A model generated the notes under the pieces. The model was not told where the DNA came from and searched no databases. It saw only the letters and a list, made by a program, of their open reading frames with translations. 64,000 nt of DNA from JASGJS01 sp047601185 (GTDB taxonomy: Bacteria > Pseudomonadota > Gammaproteobacteria > JAURND01), in the NCBI GenBank assembly GCA_047601185.1, contig JASGJS010000001.1, positions 930,001-994,000 of the forward strand. The letters run 5' to 3'. The position numbers and the translations under genes are program-made. This document shows, in pieces, positions 16,864-27,300 of the stretch. The number at the start of each line of letters is the position of its first letter. The first letter of the stretch is position 1.

Positions 16864-17892
16864 TCATAAAAGCTGCCAACTGATCAACTCACCCGCACAC
16901 AATGGCACTAACGACGCTTTTCCAAACGGCAATTCCGCCGGCACTTGCCAGGGTTTTTTCACCAATGTAATCGTCTCCGAATTCCTCGGCAGCTGATAAA
17001 AATCCGCCGCAAACCCACTGGCAAAATTTTCCAACTTATCCAAAGCCCCCGCCGCTTCAAAAATCTGCGCATACAATTCAATCGCCGCATGTGCTGAATA
17101 AATTCCCGCACATCCGCATGCAGTTTCTTTCGTCCCAATTGAATGGGGTGCACTATCCGTCCCCAGAAAAAATTTAGGATGACCACTAGTCGCTGCTTCG
17201 AGTAAAGCCGCCTGATGTTTGGCGCGCTTCAAAATCGGCAGACAAAAATAATGTGGACGGATGCCATTGCCCAATAAATCATTGCGGTTTAACAGCAAGT
17301 GATGCGCAGTTATTGTAGCCGCAACGCGAGGAGATAATCCCTTAACACAATCGACGGCTTCAGCGGTGGTGATATGTTCTAACACAATCCGTAATTTCGG
17401 AAAATGTTCATGAATGGCAATCAGTTCAGACAAAAAAACGTGTTCTCGATCAAAGACATCGACTGTGGGATCAATAGATTCGCCATGAATTAATAAGGGC
17501 AGGTCGACAGCTTGTAATACTTCTAATAGGGGGTAAATGCGCTTTAAATCTGAAATGCCTGCCTCAGAATGGGTAGTGGCGCCCGCGGGGTATAATTTAA
17601 CGCCATGAACGATGCCTGAAGCTTTGGCTTCCTCAATCTCCTTAGGTGTGAGCGTTTCAGTTAAATACAGGGTCATTAACGGCTGAAAAGATAGGCCTTG
17701 AGGAATGCATTGTATAATGCGATCTCGATAGGCGAGGGCATGTTCTACGCTGGTGATGGGTGGTTTCAAATTCGGCATCACGATCGCGCGCCCAAACCGT
17801 TTCGCTGTATCAGGCACTGTCGTCTGTAAAAAATCCCCGTCCCTTAAGTGTAAATGGGCATCGTCGGGTTTGATGAGCGTCAGCTTTTGCAT
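16864..17892 (-). CDS. pyrC: Dihydroorotase
   Basis: Zinc enzyme of de novo pyrimidine synthesis that cyclises carbamoyl aspartate to dihydroorotate. The 342 residues match the class II (E. coli-type) enzyme. Metal-binding DAHLHLRDG lies at residues 12-20; GVKLYPAGATT carries the lysine that is carboxylated; LIHGE and LEHITT supply further metal-binding His residues, and GTDSAPH holds the catalytic Asp. It stands alone on the minus strand, flanked by an R2 copy downstream. Confidence 0.96.
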   Translation of the reverse strand: MQKLTLIKPDDAHLHLRDGDFLQTTVPDTAKRFGRAIVMPNLKPPITSVEHALAYRDRIIQCIPQGLSFQPLMTLYLTETLTPKEIEEAKASGIVHGVKLYPAGATTHSEAGISDLKRIYPLLEVLQAVDLPLLIHGESIDPTVDVFDREHVFLSELIAIHEHFPKLRIVLEHITTAEAVDCVKGLSPRVAATITAHHLLLNRNDLLGNGIRPHYFCLPILKRAKHQAALLEAATSGHPKFFLGTDSAPHSIGTKETACGCAGIYSAHAAIELYAQIFEAAGALDKLENFASGFAADFYQLPRNSETITLVKKPWQVPAELPFGKASLVPLCAGELISWQLL

Positions 17893-18033
17893 AATCTAAC
17901 CTTAATCTAAAAAATTCGTTATTGCTACTGAAAAATAAAAACGTTAGAATCGAGCGTTTTCAATGGAACTGATTTTACAAAAAATAACAAACGGAAGACA
18001 TACCAACAATAAACCCCCTTGAGAGGGTCTATA

Positions 18034-19665
18034 ATGTCGCATAACAAGATCTTAACACTTGCTGTGGCGTTCTGCTTATTAGAATCTGGAAATGCTTTGG
18101 GTGCTTACCAAGCTTCTAATTCTAATTTGGAGGATGCAGTCAAAAGCTTAGCAGCACAAACCCAGAGTTTAGAAAAAGAAGTTTCCACGCTAAAATCTGA
18201 ACTCAGGCATGCTCAAGCTAATCCTTCTAAAACCGTGATAGTCAAACAGCAGCAACCTGTTGCAACGACTTCCACAACTTCCACACCCGGCACCGTCAAC
18301 ACTAGCACTTTAGTGCCCTATGTGAAAGGCTCCATTTTAACTCCGGAACAAGAGTCCATCCAAGAACAGGAAGAAGACATCAATTATTTGATTGGTTCTA
18401 CAGTTCTGAGCTCGCCCATTCTCAATATCCACTCGGCGTATGACGCGTCTGACTTAATTGTCAACCAGTCGAGCATGAATGAAGACTTGCGTTTCTTAAT
18501 GCAGCGAGAAACATTAAGAAAGGTTATCGGAGACAGAGCTTTGATTCCTTCTTCTTACCGACCACGCGTATTTCTCAGCGGTAAAGTCGAAGGCCAGTTC
18601 AACTATATGGATTTGTTTGGTGGGCCTTACCAAAACTCCATTGACTTATCCTCAGTTGAATTAGACGTTTTAGCCGAAGCAGGGCCGTGGGCTTATGGGT
18701 TTATGTCCATCAATTTCGATGGTAGCTCTTTAAGTAACCCCGCCACTGTCGGTTCAGGTAATCCCATTAACAATTCCCGATTATTCTTAAAACGGGGTTT
18801 TGTTACTATCGGTAACCTACAACATTCGCCGGTTTATTTCAGTATCGGGCAAATGTATGTACCGTTCGGAACCTATTCTTCCTACATGTTAGACAATCCT
18901 GTGACATTGTCTGCGGGTCGAATTGATGCACGGGCTGCGTTATTGGGCTTCTATCACGACGGGTTATATTTATCAACCTATGCGCTAAATGGCGCGGTTA
19001 ATACCGAAGAAGGTTTTTCCGCCAATCACGTGTATGAGTGGGGGTATAACGCCGGTTATAAATGGGCCAGTCAAACCGGTCGGGTTAAAACCGACATTGG
19101 TTTTGGCGGGATTAATAACATTGCTGAAGCACAAGGGTATCAGCTCAACGGTTTAGGAAATCCCTACTTCCGAGGCTTCGCACAGTCGACCATTACGGAA
19201 AATTTAGAACATCCGGTGGGTGGTTTTGATACGCATGCTTCTGCTACGTTAGGACCTTGGACGTTAATTGGAGAATATCTCCAAGCGACACGCTCTTTCG
19301 CGGAAGGCGATTTAGCCTTTAACGACCATGGTGCGAAACCCCAAGCGTTACACTTGGAAGTCGATTATACCTTCAACACCTTCTTTGATAAGCAAATGGC
19401 CTTATTCATGGCAGGGGATCATACTTGGCAAGCATTGGCGTTAAATTTACCTGAAACCAGTGCGATTGCAGGTTTGAGTACTTCGCTGTGGAAGAATACC
19501 ATTGAGACCATTGAGTATCGTCGCGATTGGAATTATAGCGACAGTGATAGCGCAGGCGGTATTTGTGTGGATCCTAATGACTCTAGTCAAACCACTTTCT
19601 GTCCGGTGCCGGTGTTTGGTGCTGTGCAAAATAGCGTTATTGCGCAGATTGGGGTGTATTTCTAG
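18034..19665 (+). CDS. LbtU-like outer membrane protein (DUF3573-type porin)
   Basis: Protein of 543 residues with a signal peptide ending near GNALGA, a coiled-coil stretch (LAAQTQSLEKEVSTLKSEL), a Pro/Thr linker and a long beta-rich region with regularly spaced aromatic and Gly residues, ending in a C-terminal Phe (QIGVYF), typical of an outer membrane barrel. It resembles the LbtU/DUF3573 family, which includes the Legionella siderophore receptor LbtU and Francisella FslE-type proteins. The ATG at 18034 has GAGAGG before it. No Fur-like site was recognised upstream, so iron regulation is not supported here. Confidence 0.65.
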   Translation: MSHNKILTLAVAFCLLESGNALGAYQASNSNLEDAVKSLAAQTQSLEKEVSTLKSELRHAQANPSKTVIVKQQQPVATTSTTSTPGTVNTSTLVPYVKGSILTPEQESIQEQEEDINYLIGSTVLSSPILNIHSAYDASDLIVNQSSMNEDLRFLMQRETLRKVIGDRALIPSSYRPRVFLSGKVEGQFNYMDLFGGPYQNSIDLSSVELDVLAEAGPWAYGFMSINFDGSSLSNPATVGSGNPINNSRLFLKRGFVTIGNLQHSPVYFSIGQMYVPFGTYSSYMLDNPVTLSAGRIDARAALLGFYHDGLYLSTYALNGAVNTEEGFSANHVYEWGYNAGYKWASQTGRVKTDIGFGGINNIAEAQGYQLNGLGNPYFRGFAQSTITENLEHPVGGFDTHASATLGPWTLIGEYLQATRSFAEGDLAFNDHGAKPQALHLEVDYTFNTFFDKQMALFMAGDHTWQALALNLPETSAIAGLSTSLWKNTIETIEYRRDWNYSDSDSAGGICVDPNDSSQTTFCPVPVFGAVQNSVIAQIGVYF

Positions 19666-19686
19666 TTTTGTAGGTTTGTAAAAAGC

Positions 19687-19853
19687 AGCGGGCTAGCAGC
19701 CCGCGCTCCCAGACTCGAGCCTCATTCAAGTTAAAGCTATCGTCAAGGTTTGAAGTTTTTTCACAACCTATAAAGCTTAAGAGGCAGAAAACTATCCTTT
19801 GGCGCTTTACAACGAATGGCGCAAGATTTGGGAGCGCGGGCTGCTAGCCCGCT
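19687..19853. repeat. R2 repeat, complete copy
   Basis: Both ends carry GCGGGC-TAGCA-GCCCGC-type hairpins; interior in the GACTCGAGCCTCATTC...GGCGCTTTACAACG orientation. It occupies the gap after the LbtU-like gene. Confidence 0.9.
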
Positions 19854-19932
19854 GCTTTTCCCTCAACAACCTTGACTTCACCCCCCAATCTGATTAGCCT
19901 ATTCTTTCCCATCCACCATGAAGGATTATTCC

Positions 19933-20730
19933 GTGAAAATATTTCCAAAATTAACAACATTCGGGCTAACGAGTTTATTGGCGATGAACTTATCTGCCTA
20001 TGCTGCAGATGATACCGCTAAGCTCAGCGCCGCCCAGGTCGAACAAGTCAAACAAGTCATTCATGATTATCTAGTGGCCAATCCTCAGGTTTTAGTGGAA
20101 GCCTCTGAAGCCTTACAACAACAACGTGAAAATACCGCGCTGCAAAATGCGCCGGCAGCGATTAGCGCCAAAGCTACGCAAATTTTTGCGGATCCCAATA
20201 GTCCTGTTGCGGGTAATCCCAAAGGTGATGTCACTTTAGTGGAGTTTTTTGATTACCAATGCCCACACTGCAAAGATATGGAAACCATTGTTGAACAGCT
20301 ACAAAAAGCCGACCCCAAGTTGCGGATTGTGTATAAAGAATTACCGATTTTTGGAGGTGCTTCCAAAGATGCCTCTATTGCTGCTTTAGCGGCAAAACAA
20401 CAAGGTGATGCAGTGTATTTAAAATTTCACAATGCCTTGTTAGCGAATGCAGGCGCTTTGGATAAAGATAAAATTCTGCAAATTGCCCAAGCCGCTGGCG
20501 TGAATATGCAACAGCTCAATCAAGCCATGAATAACGAAGCCTTAAAACAACAAATTGATGCTAATTTTGCATTAGCGCAATCGTTACAGTTGATGGGCAC
20601 TCCGACATTCATCATTGCAAAATGGAATGTGGATGGGAAAGATAATGTTGTAAAAAATCCGGTGTTTTTACCAGGCGTTGTGACTTTAGATAATTTGAAA
20701 GCAGCGGTGGATAAAGCGCGGAGTAGTTAG
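19933..20730 (+). CDS. Com1/DsbA-family thiol:disulfide oxidoreductase, secreted
   Basis: Periplasmic or surface thiol-disulfide oxidoreductase of about 265 residues. The signal peptide ends in SAYAAD; a helical region follows, then a thioredoxin fold with CPHC at about 110-113 and a cis-Pro motif GTPTFI near the end. Size and layout resemble Coxiella Com1 and the DsbA/BdbD group. The GTG at 19933 is favoured because AAGGA sits 8 bp upstream; the ATG at 19918 would add five residues before the signal peptide. It is a single gene between two R2 copies. Confidence 0.82.
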   Translation: MKIFPKLTTFGLTSLLAMNLSAYAADDTAKLSAAQVEQVKQVIHDYLVANPQVLVEASEALQQQRENTALQNAPAAISAKATQIFADPNSPVAGNPKGDVTLVEFFDYQCPHCKDMETIVEQLQKADPKLRIVYKELPIFGGASKDASIAALAAKQQGDAVYLKFHNALLANAGALDKDKILQIAQAAGVNMQQLNQAMNNEALKQQIDANFALAQSLQLMGTPTFIIAKWNVDGKDNVVKNPVFLPGVVTLDNLKAAVDKARSS

Positions 20731-20754
20731 TTGTTAATGATTCATTGGAAAAGC

Positions 20755-21066
20755 AGCGGGCTAGCAGCCCGCGCTCCCAAGTTTTGCGCCATTCGTTGTA
20801 AAGCGCCAAAGGGTGATTTTCTGCCTTCTATGGTTTGCATAAAAACACTTCAAGGTTTGACGGCAGTTTTAACATGAATGAAGCTCAAGCCTGCGTCCGC
20901 TAATTTCTCAAGCTTTATGGTTTGAACAAAAGAACTTCGAGGGTTTGAAGATAGCTTTAACTTAAATGAGGCTCGAGCCTAGGAACGTACGAAAGAATTC
21001 CCACGCTTGACAATAGCTTTAACTTGAATGAGGCTCGAGCCTGGGAGCGCGGGCTGCTAGCCCGCT
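20755..21066. repeat. R2 repeat, composite copy with internal partial duplications
   Basis: Length is about 312 bp instead of 170. One end is at 20755, the other at 21066. The interior block ending ATGAATGAAGCTCAAGCC / GAGGCTCGAGCC appears three times in degenerate form (near 20870, 20965 and 21030). It looks like several R2 insertions or recombinations in one place. It fills the gap between the Com1-like gene and sucD. Confidence 0.8.
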
Positions 21067-21086
21067 GCTTTTGCTTTTACTATCCT

Positions 21087-21959
21087 TTACCACCCCATCA
21101 CTTTCCCCACTTCACTCCCCATCTCTGTCGGTGATTTGACGGTATGCACGCCTGCATCAGATAAAGCTTTAAACTTCTCAGCCGCTGTGCCTTTACCGCC
21201 CGCAATAATCGCCCCCGCATGACCCATCCGTTTTCCCGGAGGGGCGGTTACGCCTGCAATATACGCAATCACCGGCTTGGTGACATGCTGTTTAATAAAC
21301 GCCGCTGCTTCTTCTTCTGCAGTTCCGCCAATTTCACCGACCATAATAATCGCTTCGGTTTGAGGATCTTGCTGAAATAGGCTTAAGACATCAATAAAAC
21401 TCATGCCGGGAATGGGATCACCACCAATACCGACGCAAGTGCTTTGTCCATATCCTAAATCAGTGGTTTGTTTAACCGCTTCGTAGGTTAACGTGCCGGA
21501 TCGCGACACAATCCCCACTTTACCGGGTTTGTGAATATTGCCTGGCATAATACCGATTTTGGCTTGACCTGGCGTAATAATCCCCGGGCAATTGGGGCCA
21601 ATCAGCCGCACTGGTTTATCTTTTAAATACGCTTTGACGACCAGCATATCTAACACCGGAATACCTTCGGTAATGCAAACAATCAGTGAGATATTGGCGT
21701 CGATGGCTTCAATAATGGAGTCTTTACAAAACGGTGCGGGGACATAGATCACACTAGCCGTTGCACCGGTGGTTTTCACGGCTTCAGCGACGGTATTAAA
21801 GACCGGTAAGCCTAAATGGGTTTCGCCGCCACGACCCGGCGTCACACCGCCGACCATTTTGGTGCCATACGCTAACGCTTGTTCAGAATGAAACGTGCCT
21901 TGTTTACCAGTAAATCCTTGACAAATAACGCGGGTATTTTTATCGATTAGAATACTCAT
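21087..21959 (-). CDS. sucD: Succinate--CoA ligase subunit alpha
   Basis: TCA-cycle enzyme subunit that carries the phosphohistidine during conversion of succinyl-CoA to succinate with nucleotide formation. The 290 residues are standard. N-terminal CoA-binding domain with GFTGKQGTFHS; GPNCPGII; the active-site His lies in RMGHAGAII. It follows sucC by 14 bp in one operon. Genes for the 2-oxoglutarate dehydrogenase complex are not next to it here. Confidence 0.97.
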   Translation of the reverse strand: MSILIDKNTRVICQGFTGKQGTFHSEQALAYGTKMVGGVTPGRGGETHLGLPVFNTVAEAVKTTGATASVIYVPAPFCKDSIIEAIDANISLIVCITEGIPVLDMLVVKAYLKDKPVRLIGPNCPGIITPGQAKIGIMPGNIHKPGKVGIVSRSGTLTYEAVKQTTDLGYGQSTCVGIGGDPIPGMSFIDVLSLFQQDPQTEAIIMVGEIGGTAEEEAAAFIKQHVTKPVIAYIAGVTAPPGKRMGHAGAIIAGGKGTAAEKFKALSDAGVHTVKSPTEMGSEVGKVMGW

Positions 21960-21973
21960 AGAGCCTCAAGCAA

Positions 21974-23140
21974 TTAATTAGATTGAATAACACGAACGAC
22001 CTGGACAGCAGCATCTTGAAAACTCTTGGCTGCAATAATATTAAGACCACTGGAACTGAGTTTGCTGGCACCTAATTCGGCATTATTGCCTTCTAAACGC
22101 ACCACAACCGGTAACTGCGTTCCCACTTCTGCGACCGCGGCGATAATCCCATCCGCAATTAAATCGCAGCGCACAATGCCGCCAAAGATATTCACCAAAA
22201 TGGCCTTAACTTTAGGATCAGAAAGAATAATTTTAAAGGCTTCCGTGACGCGTTCTTGGGTAGCACCGCCGCCCACATCTAAGAAGTTGGCAGGATTGCC
22301 GCCTTGCAGTTTAATTAAATCCATGGTGGCCATCGCTAAACCAGCACCATTGACCATGCAGCCGATATTGCCATCTAGCGCGATATAATTTAAATCGGCT
22401 TGCTGGGCACGGGTTTCGCGTTCTTCTTCTTGGGAGACATCGCGCATAGCCCGAATGTCGGGTTGGCGATAGAGCGCACTGTCATCGACATTGATCTTGC
22501 CATCCAGACACAATAAATTGCCGGATTTGGTGACGACCAGCGGATTAATTTCTACCAAACTCAGATCATGGCTGATGAATAAGTCATACAAATTTTCCAA
22601 TAACGACACGAACTGCTTCATTTGCGTCGCGTTAAGTTTCAGACCAAATGCCAATTCTCGGGCTTGAAAGGGTTGCACGCCGACTAAAGGATCAATCACT
22701 AAGCTCAAAATCTTGTCGGGGGTTTCTTCAGCGACTTTTTCAATTTCGACGCCGCCTTCGGTTGAAGCCATCACCACTAAGCGTTGTTGGGCGCGATCAA
22801 TGACGGCACTTAAATATAATTCGCGGTCGATGTCGCAGGGTTCTTCGATCAGCACTTGGTTGACAGGTTGGCCTTCCGCGGTGGTTTGATAAGTGACTAA
22901 ACGGGTGCCGAGTAGGGCCACCACCGCGTCTTGAGCTGCTTCTTTACTCGAGACAATCTTCACCCCGCCCGCTTTGCCACGTCCGCCAGCATGGACTTGG
23001 GCTTTAACCACCCAGCGATTGCCACCCAGATGTTGAGCGACTTCTAATGCAGTTGCGGCTTGGTCAACGACGCCGCCTTGGGGGACAGGTAAATGGTATT
23101 GTTTGAACAGGGCTTTTGCTTGATATTCATGGAGATTCAT
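21974..23140 (-). CDS. sucC: Succinate--CoA ligase subunit beta
   Basis: ATP-grasp subunit of succinyl-CoA synthetase, 388 residues. It starts with the family signature MNLHEYQAK; VKAQVHAGGRGKAGGV is the nucleotide-binding stretch; EINPLVV and GNIGCMVNGAGLAM follow, then NIFGGIVRCD near the C terminus. It is the first gene of the sucCD operon; the upstream 200 bp hold an R1 copy. Confidence 0.97.
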   Translation of the reverse strand: MNLHEYQAKALFKQYHLPVPQGGVVDQAATALEVAQHLGGNRWVVKAQVHAGGRGKAGGVKIVSSKEAAQDAVVALLGTRLVTYQTTAEGQPVNQVLIEEPCDIDRELYLSAVIDRAQQRLVVMASTEGGVEIEKVAEETPDKILSLVIDPLVGVQPFQARELAFGLKLNATQMKQFVSLLENLYDLFISHDLSLVEINPLVVTKSGNLLCLDGKINVDDSALYRQPDIRAMRDVSQEEERETRAQQADLNYIALDGNIGCMVNGAGLAMATMDLIKLQGGNPANFLDVGGGATQERVTEAFKIILSDPKVKAILVNIFGGIVRCDLIADGIIAAVAEVGTQLPVVVRLEGNNAELGASKLSSSGLNIIAAKSFQDAAVQVVRVIQSN

Positions 23141-23233
23141 AGTTTTCCCGATGGTTTGAGATGTTTAACAGGTTTTTAGGTTAATGCATCATATCAAATC
23201 ATTGGGGCTTGTGACGATCATTTTTTGGTGTAA

Positions 23234-23290
23234 CCCCTCATCCGCCCTATCGGGCACCTTCTCCCACAGGGGGAGAAGGCAACAGCTCGC
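23234..23290 (-). repeat. R1 palindromic repeat, copy e
   Basis: CCCCTCATCCGCCC ... CCTTCTCCC ... GGGGAGAAGG followed by AACAGCTCGC, the same extended form as copy b. Confidence 0.85.
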
Positions 23291-23345
23291 TACGTAAATC
23301 TTCGTAGAATTTAAATGCTAACAGCCCTGAATCTCAACTTAGGGC

Positions 23346-23747
23346 TTAAAATCGATCTGTTCTATTTTCAGGATGACAGATTTTACAAACGTTGCTGCCA
23401 TCGGTAGGACACGCATGTCCACAAGGTAATTTACCCTGTTCACATCGCATTTTGTCGCGTTGCATTTCTCGACGCATCACTTTGCACACAAAACAGTTGT
23501 AGAGGGCAGCTAATAAGATCCCGAACACGAACATTTCGAGGAAACCCCAAATCGCGCCCAGAATTGCGCCCAATACGGTAGGCCCATAGCCCACATACAT
23601 GGAAGACGTTAGGTTGACATAATTGGTGCCATGTCCTACCATGGCGAACAAGGCCATAACGACCATCATAATGGCGCCAAGGATCCCAAAGGCAAAGCCC
23701 AGGCTTAGCGCATGTAACTTAGTATATTTGCAGCAGTGCATACTCAC
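23346..23747 (-). CDS. Small holin-like membrane protein with Cys-rich tail
   Basis: Protein of 133 residues. Two membrane segments (about 14-38 and 52-84) contain regularly spaced glycines (GFAFGILGAIM, GPTVLGAILGAIWGF), as in the small bacteriophage-holin-like family found in many Legionellales chromosomes. The cytoplasmic tail has six Cys in paired spacing (CEQGKLPCGHAC, CKIC), which looks metal-binding. A strong AGGAGGAAG precedes the ATG. It diverges from the thioredoxin-fold lipoprotein gene. The holin name reflects resemblance only; no phage genes are nearby. Confidence 0.5.
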   Translation of the reverse strand: MSMHCCKYTKLHALSLGFAFGILGAIMMVVMALFAMVGHGTNYVNLTSSMYVGYGPTVLGAILGAIWGFLEMFVFGILLAALYNCFVCKVMRREMQRDKMRCEQGKLPCGHACPTDGSNVCKICHPENRTDRF

Positions 23748-23794
23748 TTCCTCCTATTTTTTATCGTTCATATCTACAATTATAGTTGAAATTT

Positions 23795-24250
23795 ATGAAA
23801 TTCCTGCTCCTCCTGATTTGTAGTCTAACCTGCCTTGTGGGATGTCATCCTTCGCCGAGTGTGCAAGATAGCGCCGGCCGTCGGATCGAACTGTCAGATT
23901 TGCACGGCAAATGGTTGATTGTGAATTATTGGGCAGATTGGTGCCATCCGTGCCTCACTGAGCTTCCTGAGTTAAACCGGCTACAAAATCACCATAAAGC
24001 AGAATTACAGGTGATTGGGGTGAATTTTGATCATTTGCCTGCCGCGGATTTACAAGCTTTCGCGCAAAAATTAGGCGTGCAGTTTTCACTGGTGTCAGAA
24101 TTTCCCAGCGAAGCCTACCATTTACCGGCGGTTTCTTCTTTACCGGTGACGTTTGTGATTAATCCTCAAGGAAAGTTGGTGGAAACCTTATATGGACCGC
24201 AAACGGAGGAGAGCATTAGCGGGCTAGCAGCCCGCGCTCCCAAGTCTTGA
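23795..24250 (+). CDS. TlpA-like thioredoxin-fold lipoprotein, C terminus read from an R2 repeat
   Basis: Protein of about 151 residues with a lipoprotein signal (LTCLVGC, lipobox Cys near residue 17) and a TlpA/ResA-type thioredoxin domain. The active site WCHPC lies in NYWADWCHPCL, and the cis-Pro motif is SLPVTFVI. It probably reduces periplasmic disulfides. The last nine residues (from about GLAARAPKS) and the stop codon are encoded by the end of the R2 repeat starting at 24218, so the insertion rewrote the C terminus. The ATG at 23795 is preferred to a TTG nine bases upstream. Confidence 0.82.
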   Translation: MKFLLLLICSLTCLVGCHPSPSVQDSAGRRIELSDLHGKWLIVNYWADWCHPCLTELPELNRLQNHHKAELQVIGVNFDHLPAADLQAFAQKLGVQFSLVSEFPSEAYHLPAVSSLPVTFVINPQGKLVETLYGPQTEESISGLAARAPKS

Positions 24251-24387
24251 GCCTTCATGACAAAGAGCTCAAGGGGTAGTTTCTGCCTTCTAAGTTTTAT
24301 ACAGATTGAATGAAAGAACTTCAATGTATGGCGATAGTGTTAAGTTGAAGAAAGCTTGAGCCTGGGAGCGCGGGCTGCTAGCCCGCT
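24218..24387. repeat. R2 repeat, complete copy, overlapping a coding end
   Basis: Full-length R2 with GCGGGCTAGCAGCCCGC at the left and GCGGGCTGCTAGCCCGC at the right. The left 33 bp are translated as the C terminus of the upstream thioredoxin-fold protein. Confidence 0.9.
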
Positions 24388-24391
24388 TCAC

Positions 24392-27300
24392 TTAATGAGA
24401 AAAAGACACCGATTTCTTTTTCTTTTCTTTGCCTTCTTGTTTCTCTTTTTCATCCACCACACAACTTTTAAGAGAACTTTTGGTGGGTATGGGTGTAGAA
24501 GGCTTTCTTTCTTTACCATCGTGGAAATAAGATGAAAGGTTATTGCTCACTTGGTTTGTAAGAGGCGGCTTTTTAAGATGTTGTTCTAATAGATTTCTTA
24601 TGGGAGGCTCTTTTTCGCAAATGTTCTCAAACAGTGCGATAGCTAAAACAGCGTTTGATTTTAATAAACTCAGCGTATGTTGAAAAACAGATTTTAATGA
24701 TTCGTTAACCTGAGGGGTATAGTCCCTAGTCTCTTTAGGATTTTGCGATCTGTAAGTGTAAAGCGCAATCATATTGAGGCAAAGCGTTCCCATCGTGTCT
24801 AGCTGCGCTTCAGGATTTTTTTGATAAGCAGCATGCTGTGCGTCTAATAAGCTGAGCATTTTGAAGGTAAGTTTCTCTAAATTGTCGGAGCGTATTTTAT
24901 TGGCACATTGTAGCACTTTTAGGGTTAAAGGCGTTTGTGTGAATAAGTCGGTTAATAAGTGTACATTTTGAGGAGGGTTAATGCTGATATGAGGGCTATT
25001 AATTAAAAAGTCAGCCACCAGCCCAGCAGCGCCGGCGTGAATTAACTCAAAGAGGGCCTCACAAGCGCTAGAAGATGAATCTTTCACGCTTAATTGTTGA
25101 AGAATCAATTTACGACAGTGTTCAAGCAGAGGTTCCATTTTTGAATCATTCACGCACGATTTCCCACTAGTCAAAACGATAGGACAAAATTGCTTATAAT
25201 AAGTATGGAGTACTTGTTCTAAATGGGCAGGATCGGCTTGGAAAAGTGTATCGAGAGTCTTTTTATAAAATTTCTCGTCCATAAGATGAGAATCTAGGAG
25301 ATCACAAATTTCTAGAAGGGAAGGATTCTCTATATCAGCATACTCTAAAATAAGCGTACTCATTTTTTCAGCGTTTTTTGAGTCTGCAGGCAGCAGAGCT
25401 TTTAAAGTGTCAGTCACTTGAAAATGGGTTTCTGGCTTGGAGGAGAGGCTTTTCTTGACCTGAGAGAAGCTTCGTGCCATGAATTCATCAGCATCGTCAT
25501 GATGTTTAAACAGCGCAAAAGTGGTCATGAGCGATTCCAGTTCCGCAGGATATGTCTTTATTAAATGCTCCAAGCATGCTTTCTTTAGAGAGGTTGTGGG
25601 TGATGCTAAAAGAAAATCACAAACACTGTGAACATGGCCTTTTGAAATGTAATCTGTCCAAAGCTTGTCTGCGAGATCTATGGCATTAGAATCTCTGGTT
25701 TGGTGAGCGAGTTTCAATGTGAGTAAGTCTAACGGCGTAGTCCTTAAGTTTTCTTGTAAAAGAAGATTGGTGTCTGCATCAAAATAATTGCGTAATTTAG
25801 CATAATGATTTAAGAGTTGTTGAAAATTTAAAGGAAAATCAAAAAACAGCTTGTGAATCAATAGCTCACTTTCGACATTGCTCTTTTTATGTTTAAGATA
25901 GAGTAGCAAGGGAACACTCTCACCTTCCAAATAAAGTGTCATGGATTGTGGGTCTTTGAGAGGCTTAAAAATTTTTTTATAATGCTGCTCAAAAGCCTCT
26001 AATAAACGCCAATACCTGGGGTAAATATTTTTGACAGGATCTGCTAACTCCTGTATCTGATGGGCTAATTCAAAGATGCGATTTGGGTACTGTTCAAATA
26101 GAATAGAGATTACTTGATCTCTCAGTGCTTTTTGCGTTTTGTTGCGATTAAAATAATCACTTTCCCACAATAGCGCAGGTAATAAAATATAATATTGAGT
26201 GAAATTCTCGAACTGCAATATGACAGCGTTTGCAATATTTTTCGCTAGCGCGCGCGAAGTTTCTTTTGATTCAGACGTTAATAATTCAAATTGTGTGTGA
26301 GAATTCTCCTTTAGTGTATGAACATTTTGCTCCATGAATTCAAAAGGTGACCATCGCTTCAGCCAAAGCTGATAAAAAAATTGGCAGTTGGCTCTATTTT
26401 TTAGGCTTTCTGCATACAATGCAATCAGTTTTTCTAAAGCATCACATCGCATTGCGCTGAAGACGCGGGTTGGTTCAGTGGCAGATTCCATGATGCTTGT
26501 CACCATAACATCAATCTGTTTGGCCAATGCTAGGTTTTGATTAGGGTTTTTGTTGGGGCGGGTGCTGAAGTCTAATTTAGCGCTGAGTAGGTGGCCAAAA
26601 GCTTCTGGCTGTTGGGCATATAATTTTTCTAAAAGTGCAGGGTGATAATGGTAAGTAACTAGTACATTTTGCCACTGTGGAAATTTTAACTGAGTTGTCA
26701 AAAAATCAATCAATTGTGCATCATCTTTAGCGGTCAGTGTTTTGGCCGCGTGGGGATTCTTGATTTGATACAGATTAATGTGGGTCCAGAACGAAGGGTC
26801 GGCAGCGATTTCATCGATTAATTCCCGCCATAGGCGGTAGAGCGCTATATTTTCCTTTGTAATGGAATTGACTACCCTGTTCCAGTGGGCGAGATCGCCT
26901 TGACATGCTGTGATGATGGCTTGTGTAAAATGATCACGATATGTTTCTGAATCTAAACCCACAATAACTTGATTCCAAGCAGCTTGGTCGCGAGGAAATT
27001 CCAAGGCTTGTATCAATTTTGCTGCACTGGGGATATCTGGTTTTTTCAAAGCTGTGATCAGCGGTGAAGCAGTAATGAGCGGAGTTATCGTTTTAGGGGG
27101 TTCCGTATCAATTTCCTCTTCGTCATCAGAATCTAAATATTCAGCGCCAATTTCTTTAACTTCGGATAAGCTGTTTGGAGGCTCGGTGGGAGAGGACGTA
27201 ACTTTAGCCTCACTGACATCAGCTGCGGGTTCTTTCCGCGTGATCTTTAAAAAATTCAAGGTTTTTTGTACGTCAGAAGAGCTGGTGAGAATGGAGGTAA

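Noticed and set aside
18034..19665. Fur-regulated siderophore receptor
   Set aside because: No Fur-like inverted repeat was seen upstream, so iron regulation is not claimed even though the protein resembles LbtU.
22026..22388. 120-residue antisense reading frame under sucC
   Set aside because: A shadow of the conserved sucC sequence; composition and lack of start signals argue against a gene.
23346..23747. Prophage remnant
   Set aside because: Only a holin-like chromosomal protein is present; no other phage genes are nearby.
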